From DATJLY01 sp963729295 (GTDB lineage: Bacteria; Pseudomonadota; Alphaproteobacteria; ATCC43930; CGMCC-115725), in the NCBI GenBank assembly GCA_963729295.1, contig CAVSNJ010000026.1, positions 186,001 through 250,000 on the forward strand: a stretch of 64,000 bases of DNA, given 5' to 3'. Positions 26,014 to 35,095 of this stretch are shown here, piece after piece. Position 1 is the first letter of the stretch, and the number at the start of each line of letters is the position of its first letter. Both the position numbers and the translations under genes were made by a program. Under the pieces are notes generated by a model. It was not told the DNA's origin and did not search any database. It saw nothing but the letters and a program-made list of their open reading frames with translations.

Positions 26014-26910
26014 ATGAACGACATCCGGACCGACGATTGGGCCGACCGCTACGTCCCGGCGAGCGCGCGGCCTTATATTCGCCTCGCCCGGCTCGACCGC
26101 CCAATCGGCACGTGGCTCCTGCTCTTTCCTGGCTGGTGGGGCGTGGCGCTCGCGGCCGACGGCTGGCCCGACTGGCGCCTCATCCTGCTCTTCGCCATCG
26201 GCGCCGTGGCGATGCGCGGCGCCGGCTGCACGCTCAACGACATCGCCGACCGCGAGTTCGACGCGCAGGTTGCGCGCACGCGCACGCGCCCCATCCCGAG
26301 CGGCGCCGTCACGGTACCGCAAGCAGCGATCTTCATGGCGCTCGAGCTCGCGATCGGCGCGGCGGTGCTGTTCACCCTGCCGCGCACCGCGATCCTGCTC
26401 GGCATCTTGGTGCTCGCGCTCATCGCGACATACCCCTTCATGAAGCGCGTGACCTATTGGCCGCAATTCTTTCTCGGCCTCAATTTCAATTGGGGAGCGC
26501 TCTTGGGCTGGGCCGCGGCACGTGACGATCTCGCTTGGCCGGCGGTGCTGCTCTATGTCGGCGGCATCTGCTGGACACTTGGCTACGACACGATCTACGC
26601 GCACCAGGACAAGGAGGACGACGCGCTCATCGGCGTCAAGTCGGCAGCGCTCGCGCTTGGCCCGCGGACGCGGCCATTCCTTTTCCTGTTCTATTCGGGA
26701 GCGGTGGCACTCTGGGCCGCCGCGGGCGCGGCCGACGGGCTCGGCCCCACGTTCTTCGCGGCGCTCGCCTTCGTCGCGGTCCAGCTCTTCTGGCAGGCGG
26801 CGCGCGTCGATATCGACGATCCCGCCGACTGCCTCCAGAAATTCCGCTCCAACCGCGTGACCGGCTGGCTCATGCTCGCCGGCATCGTGGCGGCGCATGT
26901 CGCCCGATAA
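26014..26910 (+). CDS. ubiA: 4-hydroxybenzoate polyprenyltransferase
   Basis: This 298-residue integral membrane prenyltransferase attaches the polyprenyl chain to 4-hydroxybenzoate in ubiquinone synthesis. The two Asp-rich motifs are visible: NDIADREFDAQVARTRTRPIPSG (first, Mg-diphosphate binding) and GYDTIYAHQDKEDD (second). There are about eight hydrophobic segments. It overlaps the downstream methyltransferase gene by 14 bp. UbiD, encoded at 28929-30437, would act on the product of this enzyme. Confidence 0.95.
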   Translation: MNDIRTDDWADRYVPASARPYIRLARLDRPIGTWLLLFPGWWGVALAADGWPDWRLILLFAIGAVAMRGAGCTLNDIADREFDAQVARTRTRPIPSGAVTVPQAAIFMALELAIGAAVLFTLPRTAILLGILVLALIATYPFMKRVTYWPQFFLGLNFNWGALLGWAAARDDLAWPAVLLYVGGICWTLGYDTIYAHQDKEDDALIGVKSAALALGPRTRPFLFLFYSGAVALWAAAGAADGLGPTFFAALAFVAVQLFWQAARVDIDDPADCLQKFRSNRVTGWLMLAGIVAAHVAR

Positions 26911-27545
26911 GGCGGCCTTCGTGCGCGCCAACACGGCGCTTAGCGTCCCGCCGCTCGTGCCCGAGCTGAAGCTCCACCTCGCCAGCGAGGTGACGACGCT
27001 GTGGCAGGCGACCGAGGAGACACTCGCGACCTCGGGCCTGCCGCCGCCCTACTGGGCTTTCGCCTGGGCCGGCGGGCAGGCGCTGGCGCGCCACGTGCTC
27101 GATCATCCCGAGCTCGTGCGCGGCAAGGAGCGTGCTCGATATCGGCGCGGGCTCGGGCCTCGTGGCGCTCGCGGCGGCGCGGTCCGGCGCGCGCACGGCG
27201 ATCGCCGCCGAGCCGGACCCGTTCGCGGCAGCCGCGATCGCGCTCAACGCCGCGGCGAACGGTCTTGCCGTCGTCATCGAGACCACGGATGTGATCGGGC
27301 GCCCGTGCCGCTGGGATGTGCTGCTCGCCGGCGACATGTGCTACGAGCGGCCGCTCGCCGACCGGCTCGTGCCGTGGCTCGGCGATTGCGTGCGGGCGGG
27401 CGCGCTCGTGCTGCTGGGCGATCCGGGCCGCGCCTATCTGCCGAAAGAAGGGCTCGCCTTCCTCGCGCGCCATGTGGTGCCGACGCCGCTCGATCTCGAG
27501 GACCGCACGAGCCGCGAGACGAATGTGTGGCGCGTTGTCGTTTGA
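26897..27545 (+). CDS. ETF beta-subunit lysine methyltransferase homologue (METTL20-like), frameshifted
   Basis: The first frame gives FVRANTALSVPPLVPELKLHLASEVTTLWQATEE and PPPYWAFAWAGGQALARHVLDHPELVRGK, which closely resembles bacterial METTL20/EtfB lysine methyltransferases. The SAM motif VLDIGAGSG and the rest, including LLAGDMCYERPLADRLVPWL, lie in the next frame. Removing one G from the GG at 27127-27128 joins them as RGKSVLDIGAGSG and gives 215 residues, the normal size. Characterised members methylate lysines of electron-transfer-flavoprotein beta. It overlaps ubiA by 14 bp and probably shares its transcript. Confidence 0.82.
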
Positions 27546-27596
27546 GGGTGGCACGGTAGAATGGGCCGTCCGCAGCCATCCCTGGGAGACATCGCC

Positions 27597-28637
27597 ATGC
27601 CGTCTCGTGGACGCTTGAGAGCCCTCTCGGTCGCCGCCTGTGTCCTCATTGCTGCGCTCGCCTCCGCCCGTGTCGCAAGCGAGGCCGCCGACACGGCGCC
27701 GCCCGATCCCTACCATCCCGTGGCCGGCTGGCCGAGCCTGCCGCAAGGCCGCACCATGGGCCAGGTGATCGGCGTCTATCCGGCGAAGGACGGCACGCAT
27801 GTCTGGGCCTTCGAGCGCTGCGGCGGCAAAAGCTGCGCCGGCTCGAACCTTGCGCCGATCCTGCTGTTCGACGCGTCGGGCAAGCTCGTGCGCAGCTTCG
27901 GCGCCGGCATGTTCGTCTTCCCGCACGGACTTTGGGTCGATCGCGACGGCAATCTCTGGGTGACGGACGCCGGGACCCAAGACGGCAAGGGCGACCAAGT
28001 GTTCAAGCTGAGCCCGACCGGGAAAGTGCTGATGACGCTCGGCAAGTCCGGGGTCGAGGGCGAGACGCCGGACACCTTCAATAAGCCGACCTTCGCGCTC
28101 ACGGCGCCGAACGGCGACATCTTCGTCGCCGACGGCCACGGCAATTCGCGCGTCGTCAAATTCTCCAAGGACGGCAAGTTCATCAAGGCGTGGGGCAAGA
28201 AGGGCGAGGCTCCGGGCGAGTTCCGCACGCCGCACGCGCTGGCGCTCGATACGCAAGGGCGCCTCTTCGTCGCCGACCGCGAGAACAACCGCCTTCAGAT
28301 CTTCGATCAGGACGGCAAGTTCCTCGCCGAGTGGCACCAGTTCGGCCGGCCGTCGGGCGTGTTCATCGACAAGAACGACACGATCTACGTCGCCGATTCC
28401 GAATCGCGCCAGGAAAACAATCCCGGGCACCAGCGCGGCATCTCCATCGGCAGCGCGCGCACCGGCAAGGTCACCGCCTTCATCCCCGTGACGGAGCCGT
28501 TGCCGCCCGCCGACCAGAAGCCGGGACCAGGCTTCGGCACCGGCGCCGAAGGCGTCGCGGCCGATCGCGCCGGCAACGTCTATGGCGGAGAGACCACCGC
28601 CGACGTGCTGGCCAAATACGTCAAGATGAAGAAGTAG
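27597..28637 (+). CDS. Exported NHL-repeat beta-propeller protein (PAL-like)
   Basis: This 346-residue protein has a signal peptide (about residues 1-30) and four or more NHL-type repeats, for example FPHGLWVDRDGNLWVTDAG, FALTAPNGDIFVADGHGNSRVVKF, TPHALALDTQGRLFVADRENNRLQIF and RPSGVFIDKNDTIYVADS. The fold resembles peptidyl-alpha-hydroxyglycine alpha-amidating lyase and related six-bladed propellers. Bacterial members are mostly uncharacterised, so lyase activity is not claimed. The ATG at 27597 with GGGAGA upstream is preferred over an earlier in-frame ATG (27561). Confidence 0.83.
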   Translation: MPSRGRLRALSVAACVLIAALASARVASEAADTAPPDPYHPVAGWPSLPQGRTMGQVIGVYPAKDGTHVWAFERCGGKSCAGSNLAPILLFDASGKLVRSFGAGMFVFPHGLWVDRDGNLWVTDAGTQDGKGDQVFKLSPTGKVLMTLGKSGVEGETPDTFNKPTFALTAPNGDIFVADGHGNSRVVKFSKDGKFIKAWGKKGEAPGEFRTPHALALDTQGRLFVADRENNRLQIFDQDGKFLAEWHQFGRPSGVFIDKNDTIYVADSESRQENNPGHQRGISIGSARTGKVTAFIPVTEPLPPADQKPGPGFGTGAEGVAADRAGNVYGGETTADVLAKYVKMKK

Positions 28638-28665
28638 GCGCGGGACGCTTGCCTTCGTGCGCCGG

Positions 28666-28863
28666 CTAGGCGGCTTCGCTGTCGCTTTCGACGATGCGGT
28701 AGCGCACGGTCGCGATGTCGACCGTGGCGCGGGCGCGCGCCGACCAGACGTCCCACGCCTCGAGATATGAGGCGAACGGCCCGAACCGCTCCTCGCGCGC
28801 GCCGGGCGCAAGCGCGGTGAAGCGCGTGTCGGTGTAGTCGCCGCCGACGACCCAATAGCTCAT
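28666..28863 (-). CDS. DUF4170 family small protein
   Basis: This 65-residue protein begins MSYWVVGGDYTDTRFTALAPGAREERFGPF and ends YRIVESDSEAA, the conserved pattern of DUF4170, a small cytoplasmic protein family typical of alphaproteobacteria. Its function is unknown; family members often lie near pmbA, waaA and lpxK, which are also close here. The start at 28863 gives the family N-terminus; the open frame runs 19 codons further up. It is divergent from ubiD across about 65 bp. Confidence 0.8.
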   Translation of the reverse strand: MSYWVVGGDYTDTRFTALAPGAREERFGPFASYLEAWDVWSARARATVDIATVRYRIVESDSEAA

Positions 28864-28928
28864 GTGCCGATGACCTGACCCGGGGAGGGACATATAGTGA
28901 CGCCGCATCTTCCGGGCCAAAGGTCAAC

Positions 28929-30437
28929 ATGTCCTATTCCTCGCTGCGCGACTTCATGACGCGGCTCGAACGCGACGGGCTTCTGCGGCGCGTCGCGGCG
29001 CCGGTCTCGCCCAATCTCGAGATCACCGAGATCCACACGCGGCTTCTGGCCGAGGCGGGCCCGGCGGCGCTTTTCGAGCATGTCGTGCGGCCCGACGGCG
29101 GGCGCTACGACATGCCGGTGCTCGCGAACCTGTTCGGTACGGTCGAGCGCGTGGCGCTCGCGATGGACCGCACGCCCGACAAGCTACGCGAGGTCGGCGA
29201 GACCTTGGCCTTCCTGCGCCAGCCCGAGCCGCCGGGCGGCTGGCGCGAAGCGCTCGAACTGCTGCCGCTGCTCAAAACCGTGCTGGCGATGAAGCCGCGC
29301 GAGGTGTCGCGCGGCCCGTGCCAGGAGATCGTGTTGAAGGGCGCCGACATCGACCTCGCGCGCCTGCCCATCCAGACGTGCTGGCCCGACGAGCCCGCGC
29401 CGCTCATTACCTGGCCGCTCGTCGTGACCAAGGGGCCGGGCAAGGCGCGCGAGGACGACTTCAACCTCGGCATCTATCGTATGCAGGTGCTGGGGCGCGA
29501 CCGCACGGTGATGCGCTGGCTCGCGCATCGGGGCGGCGCGCAGCATCATCGCCGCTGGAGCGAGGCGCGGCGCGATCCGCTGCCGGCGGCGGCGGTGATC
29601 GGCGCCGATCCCGGCACGATTCTGGCCGCCGTCACGCCCGTGCCGGACACGGTCTCGGAATACCAGTTCGCCGGCTTGCTGCGCGGACGGCGGGTGGAGT
29701 TGACACCATGCCTCACCGTACCGCTCAAGGTGCCGGCCGAGGCCGAGATCGTGCTCGAGGGCCATGTCGCGCTCGACGAATATGTCGACGAAGGCCCCTA
29801 TGGCGACCACACCGGCTATTACAACGCGGTCGAGCGCTTCCCGGTGTTCCACATCAGCGCCATCACCATGCGGCGCGAGCCGATCTATCTCTCGACCTTC
29901 ACCGGGCGGCCGCCGGACGAGCCGTCGGTGCTGGGCCAGGCCTTGAACGAAGTGTTCATTCCGCTGATGCGGCAGCAATTCCCCGAGATCGTCGATTTCT
30001 GGCTGCCGCCCGAGGGCTGCTCCTATCGCATCGCCGTCGTTTCGATGAAGAAAGCCTATCCCGGCCACGCCAAGCGCGTGATGATGGGTGTCTGGTCCTA
30101 TCTGCGCCAGTTCGTCTATACGAAGTTCGTGATCGTGGTCGATGACGACATCGACGCGCGCGACTGGAAAGACGTGATGTGGGCGATGGCGACGCGCATG
30201 GATCCGGCGCGGGACATCACCGTCGTCGAGAACACGCCGATCGATTATCTCGACTTCGCCTCGCCGGTCTCGGGTTTGGGCGGCAAGATCGGGCTCGACG
30301 CGACCGACAAGTGGCCGGGCGAGACGCACCGCGTCTGGGGCCGGAAACTGCGCATGCGCGACGACATCGTCGCCGCCGTCACCGAGAAATGGCCGCAGCT
30401 CGGCCTGCCCGGCACAGGCAAGCCGATCTGGCGCTAG
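28929..30437 (+). CDS. ubiD: UbiD-family 4-hydroxy-3-polyprenylbenzoate decarboxylase
   Basis: This 502-residue prenylated-FMN-dependent decarboxylase probably removes the carboxyl group from polyprenyl-hydroxybenzoate in ubiquinone synthesis. Landmarks are SLRDFMTRLERDGLLRRV, IPLMRQQFPEIVDFWLPPEGCSYRIAVVSMKK and the characteristic DEGPYGDHTGYYN. Length and the presence of ubiA nearby favour true UbiD over catabolic relatives. The prFMN synthase gene ubiX is not in the window. It converges on cheZ with a 6 bp gap. Confidence 0.94.
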   Translation: MSYSSLRDFMTRLERDGLLRRVAAPVSPNLEITEIHTRLLAEAGPAALFEHVVRPDGGRYDMPVLANLFGTVERVALAMDRTPDKLREVGETLAFLRQPEPPGGWREALELLPLLKTVLAMKPREVSRGPCQEIVLKGADIDLARLPIQTCWPDEPAPLITWPLVVTKGPGKAREDDFNLGIYRMQVLGRDRTVMRWLAHRGGAQHHRRWSEARRDPLPAAAVIGADPGTILAAVTPVPDTVSEYQFAGLLRGRRVELTPCLTVPLKVPAEAEIVLEGHVALDEYVDEGPYGDHTGYYNAVERFPVFHISAITMRREPIYLSTFTGRPPDEPSVLGQALNEVFIPLMRQQFPEIVDFWLPPEGCSYRIAVVSMKKAYPGHAKRVMMGVWSYLRQFVYTKFVIVVDDDIDARDWKDVMWAMATRMDPARDITVVENTPIDYLDFASPVSGLGGKIGLDATDKWPGETHRVWGRKLRMRDDIVAAVTEKWPQLGLPGTGKPIWR

Positions 30438-30443
30438 CCACCG

Positions 30444-31028
30444 TCACTGGAAGAGCTTGTCGACGTCGGCCTGGCTGATCGGGGCGGTGGGCGGCGCCGC
30501 CGGCCCGAGATCGGGCACAGGCGCGCGCGCGCCGTTGCTGGCGAGTACGGCGATCGTGCCTTCGACGAGCTGAAGATGCTCGATGGCGCGGCGGATGCGC
30601 TGGCCAGCCATGTCTTGGAAGGCGCAGGCGCTGAAGATCGTCTCGAGCTTTTCGCGAATCGTTTCGTCGCAGGTGCCGTCCACCGTCACCGTGCGGTTGA
30701 TCGCCTCGGCCGCCTCGAGGATGCGGTGTGCGGCGTCCTCGGTCGCGCCGACGATGGTCGCGAGCTGGAGCCCCGAGTTTCCCTCTTGCGCGTCGGGTGC
30801 GGCGAGGACGCGCGCGACCTGGTCCTGGATGCCGGCGAGCTGGCCCGAGAGCGCCGCCTCGCTGAAATCGACGATCTGCACCGCGGCGTTGATCTCGGCG
30901 CTCACTTCCGAGAGGCGCCGGTCGACGAAGGCGCGCAGCTCGTCGCAAAATGGCTGCAGCGCGCGGCGCACCGCCACTTCGACCTGCGCCTCGAGACGCT
31001 CGCCCGGATCGCGCGTCACTCGCTCCAT
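30444..31028 (-). CDS. cheZ: Protein phosphatase CheZ
   Basis: This 194-residue mostly helical protein carries the CheZ active-site pattern: Asp and Gln in FQDMAGQRIRRAIEHL, matching the QDxTGQ of E. coli CheZ. Its last residues, ISQADVDKLFQ, resemble the C-terminal CheY-binding peptide. CheZ removes the phosphate from CheY-P in chemotaxis. No other chemotaxis or flagellar gene is in the window, so it acts with partners elsewhere. It is divergent from pmbA across about 110 bp. Confidence 0.88.
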   Translation of the reverse strand: MERVTRDPGERLEAQVEVAVRRALQPFCDELRAFVDRRLSEVSAEINAAVQIVDFSEAALSGQLAGIQDQVARVLAAPDAQEGNSGLQLATIVGATEDAAHRILEAAEAINRTVTVDGTCDETIREKLETIFSACAFQDMAGQRIRRAIEHLQLVEGTIAVLASNGARAPVPDLGPAAPPTAPISQADVDKLFQ

Positions 31029-31138
31029 CGTGAGCGCAAGTGTGCGTGGGACGCACTTAAATCGCGGTTAACGGAAGCGGATGGCAGGCATGCCCGCACT
31101 TCCCTTATGCTCGTTCAAATCTCGTTAAGGATAATGCC

Positions 31139-32471
31139 ATGGACCCCCTCTCCTTCCTCGGCGACCTGATCGCCCGGGCCCGCCGCGCCGGCGCCGACGC
31201 CGCCGACGCCGTGCTGTTCGAGGGTGCGTCGCTGTCGCATGCGCAGCGGCTCGGCCGGATCGAGAAGCTCGAGCGCTCGGAGAGCTACGACCTCGGCCTG
31301 CGCGTCTTCATCGGCAAGCGCCAGGCGAGCGTGTCGTCAAACGAGCGCGACCCGGCACGGGTTGACGAGCTCGTGGAGCGCGCGGTGGCGATGGCGCATG
31401 CCGTGCCGGAGGATCCCTATTGCGGCCTGGCGCCCGAGGACCTCCTGGCGCGAAGCCGGCCCGAGCTCGACCTCGCCGATCCCAACGAGCCCGCGCCCGA
31501 GCTTCTGATCGAGCGCGCTGCCGCGGCCGAGGACGCCGCCCGCGCCGTCGCCGGCGTCACCAATTCCGAAGGCGCCGAGGCGAGCTGGAGCCGCGCGTCC
31601 GTGGCACTCGCCGCCTCGAACGGCTTCAGCCGGCACCTATGCCGGCACCGGCCACGGCGTGAGCGTCGCGGTCTTGGCCGGCGTAGGCGGCGAGATGGAG
31701 CGCGACTACGATTATTCGAGCGCGGTCCACGGCAGCGATCTCGAGGACGCCGCCACGGTCGGACGCCGCGCCGGCGAGCGCGTGGTGAAGCGCCTGCACG
31801 CCCGCAAAGTGGCGACGTGCAAGTGCCCCGTCGTCTACGACCCGCGCGTCGCTGGCTCGCTGCTGCGTCACCTCATCGGCGCGATCAGCGGTCCGTCGGT
31901 CGCGCGCGGCACGAGTTTCCTGAAGGAGCGGCTCGGCGCGCCGGTGTTCGCGCGCGGCATCGCCATCATCGACGATCCGCACAAGAAGCGCGGCCTGCGC
32001 TCGAAGCCGTTCGACGGCGAGGGCGTCGCCAACCGGCGCCGCGCCATCGTCGCCGACGGCCGGCTCGAAACTTGGCTCCTCGACCTCGCCTCGGCGCGCC
32101 AACTCGGCCTCGCGAGTACGGGGCACGCGAGTCGCGGTACCGCCGGCCCGCCCGGCCCGTCGCCGTCCAACCTGTGGCTCGACCGCGGCGCGCTCACCCC
32201 CAAGGACCTCATGGCCGACATCGCCTCGGGCTTTTACGTCGCCGAACTGATGGGCATGGGCGTCAGCGGCGTCACCGGCGACTATAGCCGTGGCGCCGCC
32301 GGCTTCTGGATCGAGAACGGCGCGATCGCCTATCCGGTGAGCGAGCTCACCATCGCCGGCAATCTCAAGGACATGTTCCTCAACATGACCGCCGCCAACG
32401 ACCTCGCCTTCCGCACCGGCATCGACGCGCCGACCGTGCGGATCGAGGGCATGACGGTGGCAGGGGCTTGA
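31139..32471 (+). CDS. pmbA: PmbA/TldE-family metallopeptidase subunit, interrupted by a +1 frameshift
   Basis: PmbA (TldE) pairs with TldD as a zinc peptidase that trims unfolded or modified peptides. The first frame covers ARRAGADAADAVLFEGASLSHAQRLGRIEKLERSESYDLGLRVFIGKRQASVS. At 31630 the homology moves one base: the second frame reads GTYAGTGHGVSVAVLAG, then ERDYDYSSAVHGSDL and ends with the family C-terminus (WIENGAIAYPVSELTIAGNLKDMF). Dropping one C from the CC at 31630-31631 restores 443 residues, a normal length. The inactivation may therefore be a sequence error. The gene precedes the lipid A/Kdo operon. Confidence 0.9.
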
Positions 32472-32559
32472 GATCCGGTAATTTTTGCGGCGCAGGGCGG
32501 CCACGGCTACAATCCGCGGCGGTGACGTTCCGACCCAGGTTTTGCGCGGCGATGATGAC

Positions 32560-34347
32560 ATGAGCTGGCTCAAGGCGGAGGCGAGCCTGCACACCCTGCC
32601 GCTGCTCCGGCGGCTCGTCGGCGAGTTTCTGCGCCCGCATATGTGGCGCATGGTGCTCTCCTTGGCCGCGATGGGCCTGGTCGCGGCCTCGACCGCGGCC
32701 AATGCCTGGCTGATGCAGCCGATGCTCGACCGCGTGTTCTTGCAGCGCGACGCGCGGCTCCTGCTCGTGATCCCGGCGGCGATCGTCGCCCTTGCGTTCG
32801 TGAAGGGCGCCGCCGGCTACGCCCAGGCGGTGCTGATGTCGACGGTCGGGCAGCGCGTCGTCGCCGATATCCAGCTCTCCCTCTTCGCCCGCCTCATGCG
32901 CGCCGACATCGCCTTCTTCCACGCCAACCCGACCGGCACGCTGATCTCGCGCTTCACGATCGACACGCTCATCCTGCGCAGCGCCGCGACCAACGTCCTG
33001 GCCGCTCTGGGCAAGGAGGCGGTGACCGCGGTCTTCCTCATCGCTCTCATGTTTTACCAGGACTGGATGCTGGCGATCGTCGCCTTCGTGGCGTTTCCGC
33101 TGGCGCTCCAGCCGATGAGCCGCGTCGCGCGGCGCATGCGGCGCGTCTCGGCCGACACGCAGGCCGAGTTCGGCCAGTTGACGACGCTCTTGAGCCAGAC
33201 GTTCCAGGGCGCGCGCCACGTCAAATCCTACAGCATGGAGGCATACGAGACCTCGCGCGCCGGCAAAGTCATCGAGCGGCTCTACAAGCTCGTGCAGCGC
33301 GCCGCGCGGACGCGCTCGGTCTCCTCGCCTTTGATGGAGACCCTGGGCGGCATCGCCGTGGCGCTCGTCGTGCTCTATGGGGGCCACCAGGTGATCTCCG
33401 GCGTGCGCACGCCGGGCACGTTCTTCTCGTTCGTAACGGCGCTCCTTCTCGCGTACCAGCCGATGAAGAATCTCGCCGGGCTCAATGTCAGCTTGCAGGA
33501 AGGGCTCGCCGGGGCACAGCGCATCTTCGCGGTGCTCGACCTCGAGCCCGAGATTCGCGACCGGCCCAACGCCGTGGCTCTTCGCGTCACTGGCGGCGAG
33601 ATCGAGCTCGACGCCATCCGCTTCACCTATCCCAACGGCAGCGAGGCCTTGAAAGGCGCGAGCCTCGTCGTGCCGGCAGGCAAGACGGTGGCGCTGGTCG
33701 GCGCCTCGGGCGCGGGCAAGAGTACCATCCTGAATCTCATCCCGCGCTTTTACGACGTGACCGCGGGCGCGGTGCGGATTGACGGAAGCGACCTGCGCGA
33801 CGTGACGCTCGCCACGCTGCGCGGCGCTATCGCGTTCGTGAGCCAGGAGGTGACCCTCTTCGACGACACGGTGCGCGCCAACATCGCCTATGGCCGCTTC
33901 GGCGCGAGCGAGGACGAGATCGTCACGGCCGCCATGGGCGCCGCCGCGCACGAGTTCATACTCGGCCTGCCGCAGGGCTACGACACGTTCGTCGGCGAGC
34001 ACGGCGTCAAGCTCTCGGGCGGACAGCGCCAGCGTATCGCCATCGCCCGCGCCATGCTCAAGAACGCGCCGATCCTGCTCCTGGACGAGGCGACCGCGGC
34101 GCTCGACACGGAAAACGAGCGCCAGGTCCAAGTGGCGCTCCGCGCGCTCATGCGCGGCCGCACCACGGTGGTGATCGCACACCGGCTTTCGACCGTGCTC
34201 GACGCCGACCTCATCTGCGTCGTCGAGGACGGGCGCATCGTCGAATCCGGGACCCACGCCGAGCTGCTGCGCCGCGAGGGCGGCTATGCCAGGCTCCACG
34301 CGCTGCAATTCGCGAGCGAGCCGACGGCGGCGGAGGTCGGGGCCTGA
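32560..34347 (+). CDS. ABC transporter, fused permease and ATPase (MsbA-like lipid flippase)
   Basis: This 595-residue half transporter has six N-terminal membrane segments (about residues 20-310) followed by an ATP-binding domain with Walker A GASGAGKST, signature LSGGQRQRIAIARAM and Walker B ILLLDEATAALD. Its position in front of DUF374, waaA, lpxK and lpxL-like genes supports a role as the MsbA-type exporter of lipid A core or a related lipid. The start ATG at 32560 is chosen by family alignment; an in-frame start at 32485 is less likely. It is separated from the next gene by 1 bp. Confidence 0.9.
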   Translation: MSWLKAEASLHTLPLLRRLVGEFLRPHMWRMVLSLAAMGLVAASTAANAWLMQPMLDRVFLQRDARLLLVIPAAIVALAFVKGAAGYAQAVLMSTVGQRVVADIQLSLFARLMRADIAFFHANPTGTLISRFTIDTLILRSAATNVLAALGKEAVTAVFLIALMFYQDWMLAIVAFVAFPLALQPMSRVARRMRRVSADTQAEFGQLTTLLSQTFQGARHVKSYSMEAYETSRAGKVIERLYKLVQRAARTRSVSSPLMETLGGIAVALVVLYGGHQVISGVRTPGTFFSFVTALLLAYQPMKNLAGLNVSLQEGLAGAQRIFAVLDLEPEIRDRPNAVALRVTGGEIELDAIRFTYPNGSEALKGASLVVPAGKTVALVGASGAGKSTILNLIPRFYDVTAGAVRIDGSDLRDVTLATLRGAIAFVSQEVTLFDDTVRANIAYGRFGASEDEIVTAAMGAAAHEFILGLPQGYDTFVGEHGVKLSGGQRQRIAIARAMLKNAPILLLDEATAALDTENERQVQVALRALMRGRTTVVIAHRLSTVLDADLICVVEDGRIVESGTHAELLRREGGYARLHALQFASEPTAAEVGA

Positions 34348-34348
34348 G

Positions 34349-35095
34349 ATGGCGACAGTGAAGCGCTGGCTCCGCTCGGACGCGTGCCGCCGCATCCTGT
34401 GCTTCGTGCTTCAGCTCTATATCCGCCTCGTCCACGCGACGAGCCGGTGGAGTACGACGGGCGAAGAACATCCGCGCTCGCTCGCGGCGCAGAAGCGGCC
34501 GTTCATCGTCGCGTTCTGGCATGGCCGCATGCTGATGCTGCCGCGGATGTGGGCACGGCGCCAGCCGCTCTTCATGCTGATGTCGGGCCATCGCGACGGC
34601 CGCATCATCGCCGGCGCGGTGGCATATTTCGGCATCGGCTCGGTCGAGGGCTCGAGCACCACCGGCGGCACGGCGGCGCTCCGCACGATGCTGCGCCACA
34701 TCCGCGCCGGCGCCTGCGTCGGCATCACGCCCGACGGCCCGAACGGCCCGGCGATGCGCGCCAGCGACGGCATCGTCGCCGCGGCGCGGCTCGCGGGCGC
34801 GCCGATCGTGCCGATGACCTACGCGACGAGCCGGCGCCGCATCATGGCGAGCTGGGACAGCTTCCACCTGGCGCTGCCGTTCGCGCGCGGCGTGTTCGTG
34901 TGGGGCGAACCGATCGCGGTGCCGGCGGAGCTCGAACTCGACGAAACCGAGCGCTGGCGCCGCCTCATCGAGGAGCGGCTCAACGACTTGACCGCCGCCG
35001 CCGATCGCGGCGTCGGGCGCGACATCGTGAAGCCCGGAACGCTCGCGCGCCGCGAATGGCGCGAGGCGCGCCGCGCCGCGAGCGACAGCCGATGA
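34349..35095 (+). CDS. DUF374 lysophospholipid acyltransferase family protein
   Basis: This 248-residue protein of the LPLAT superfamily has the catalytic-type His motif in FWHGRMLMLP and the substrate motif ITPDGPNGPA, both hallmarks of DUF374. Family members are usually beside waaA in alphaproteobacteria and are thought to acylate a lipid A-related or lysophospholipid acceptor; the exact reaction is not settled. It starts 1 bp after the MsbA-like gene and overlaps waaA by 4 bp (ATGA). Confidence 0.88.
   Translation: MATVKRWLRSDACRRILCFVLQLYIRLVHATSRWSTTGEEHPRSLAAQKRPFIVAFWHGRMLMLPRMWARRQPLFMLMSGHRDGRIIAGAVAYFGIGSVEGSSTTGGTAALRTMLRHIRAGACVGITPDGPNGPAMRASDGIVAAARLAGAPIVPMTYATSRRRIMASWDSFHLALPFARGVFVWGEPIAVPAELELDETERWRRLIEERLNDLTAAADRGVGRDIVKPGTLARREWREARRAASDSR

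Noticed and set aside
26940..28811. Long minus-strand frame over the methyltransferase and NHL genes
   Set aside because: Both plus-strand genes have recognisable conserved motifs; the minus-strand product has none.
32380..34395. Long minus-strand frame antisense to the MsbA-like gene
   Set aside because: The plus strand shows a complete ABC transporter with all motifs. The antisense product has the composition typical of a GC shadow.
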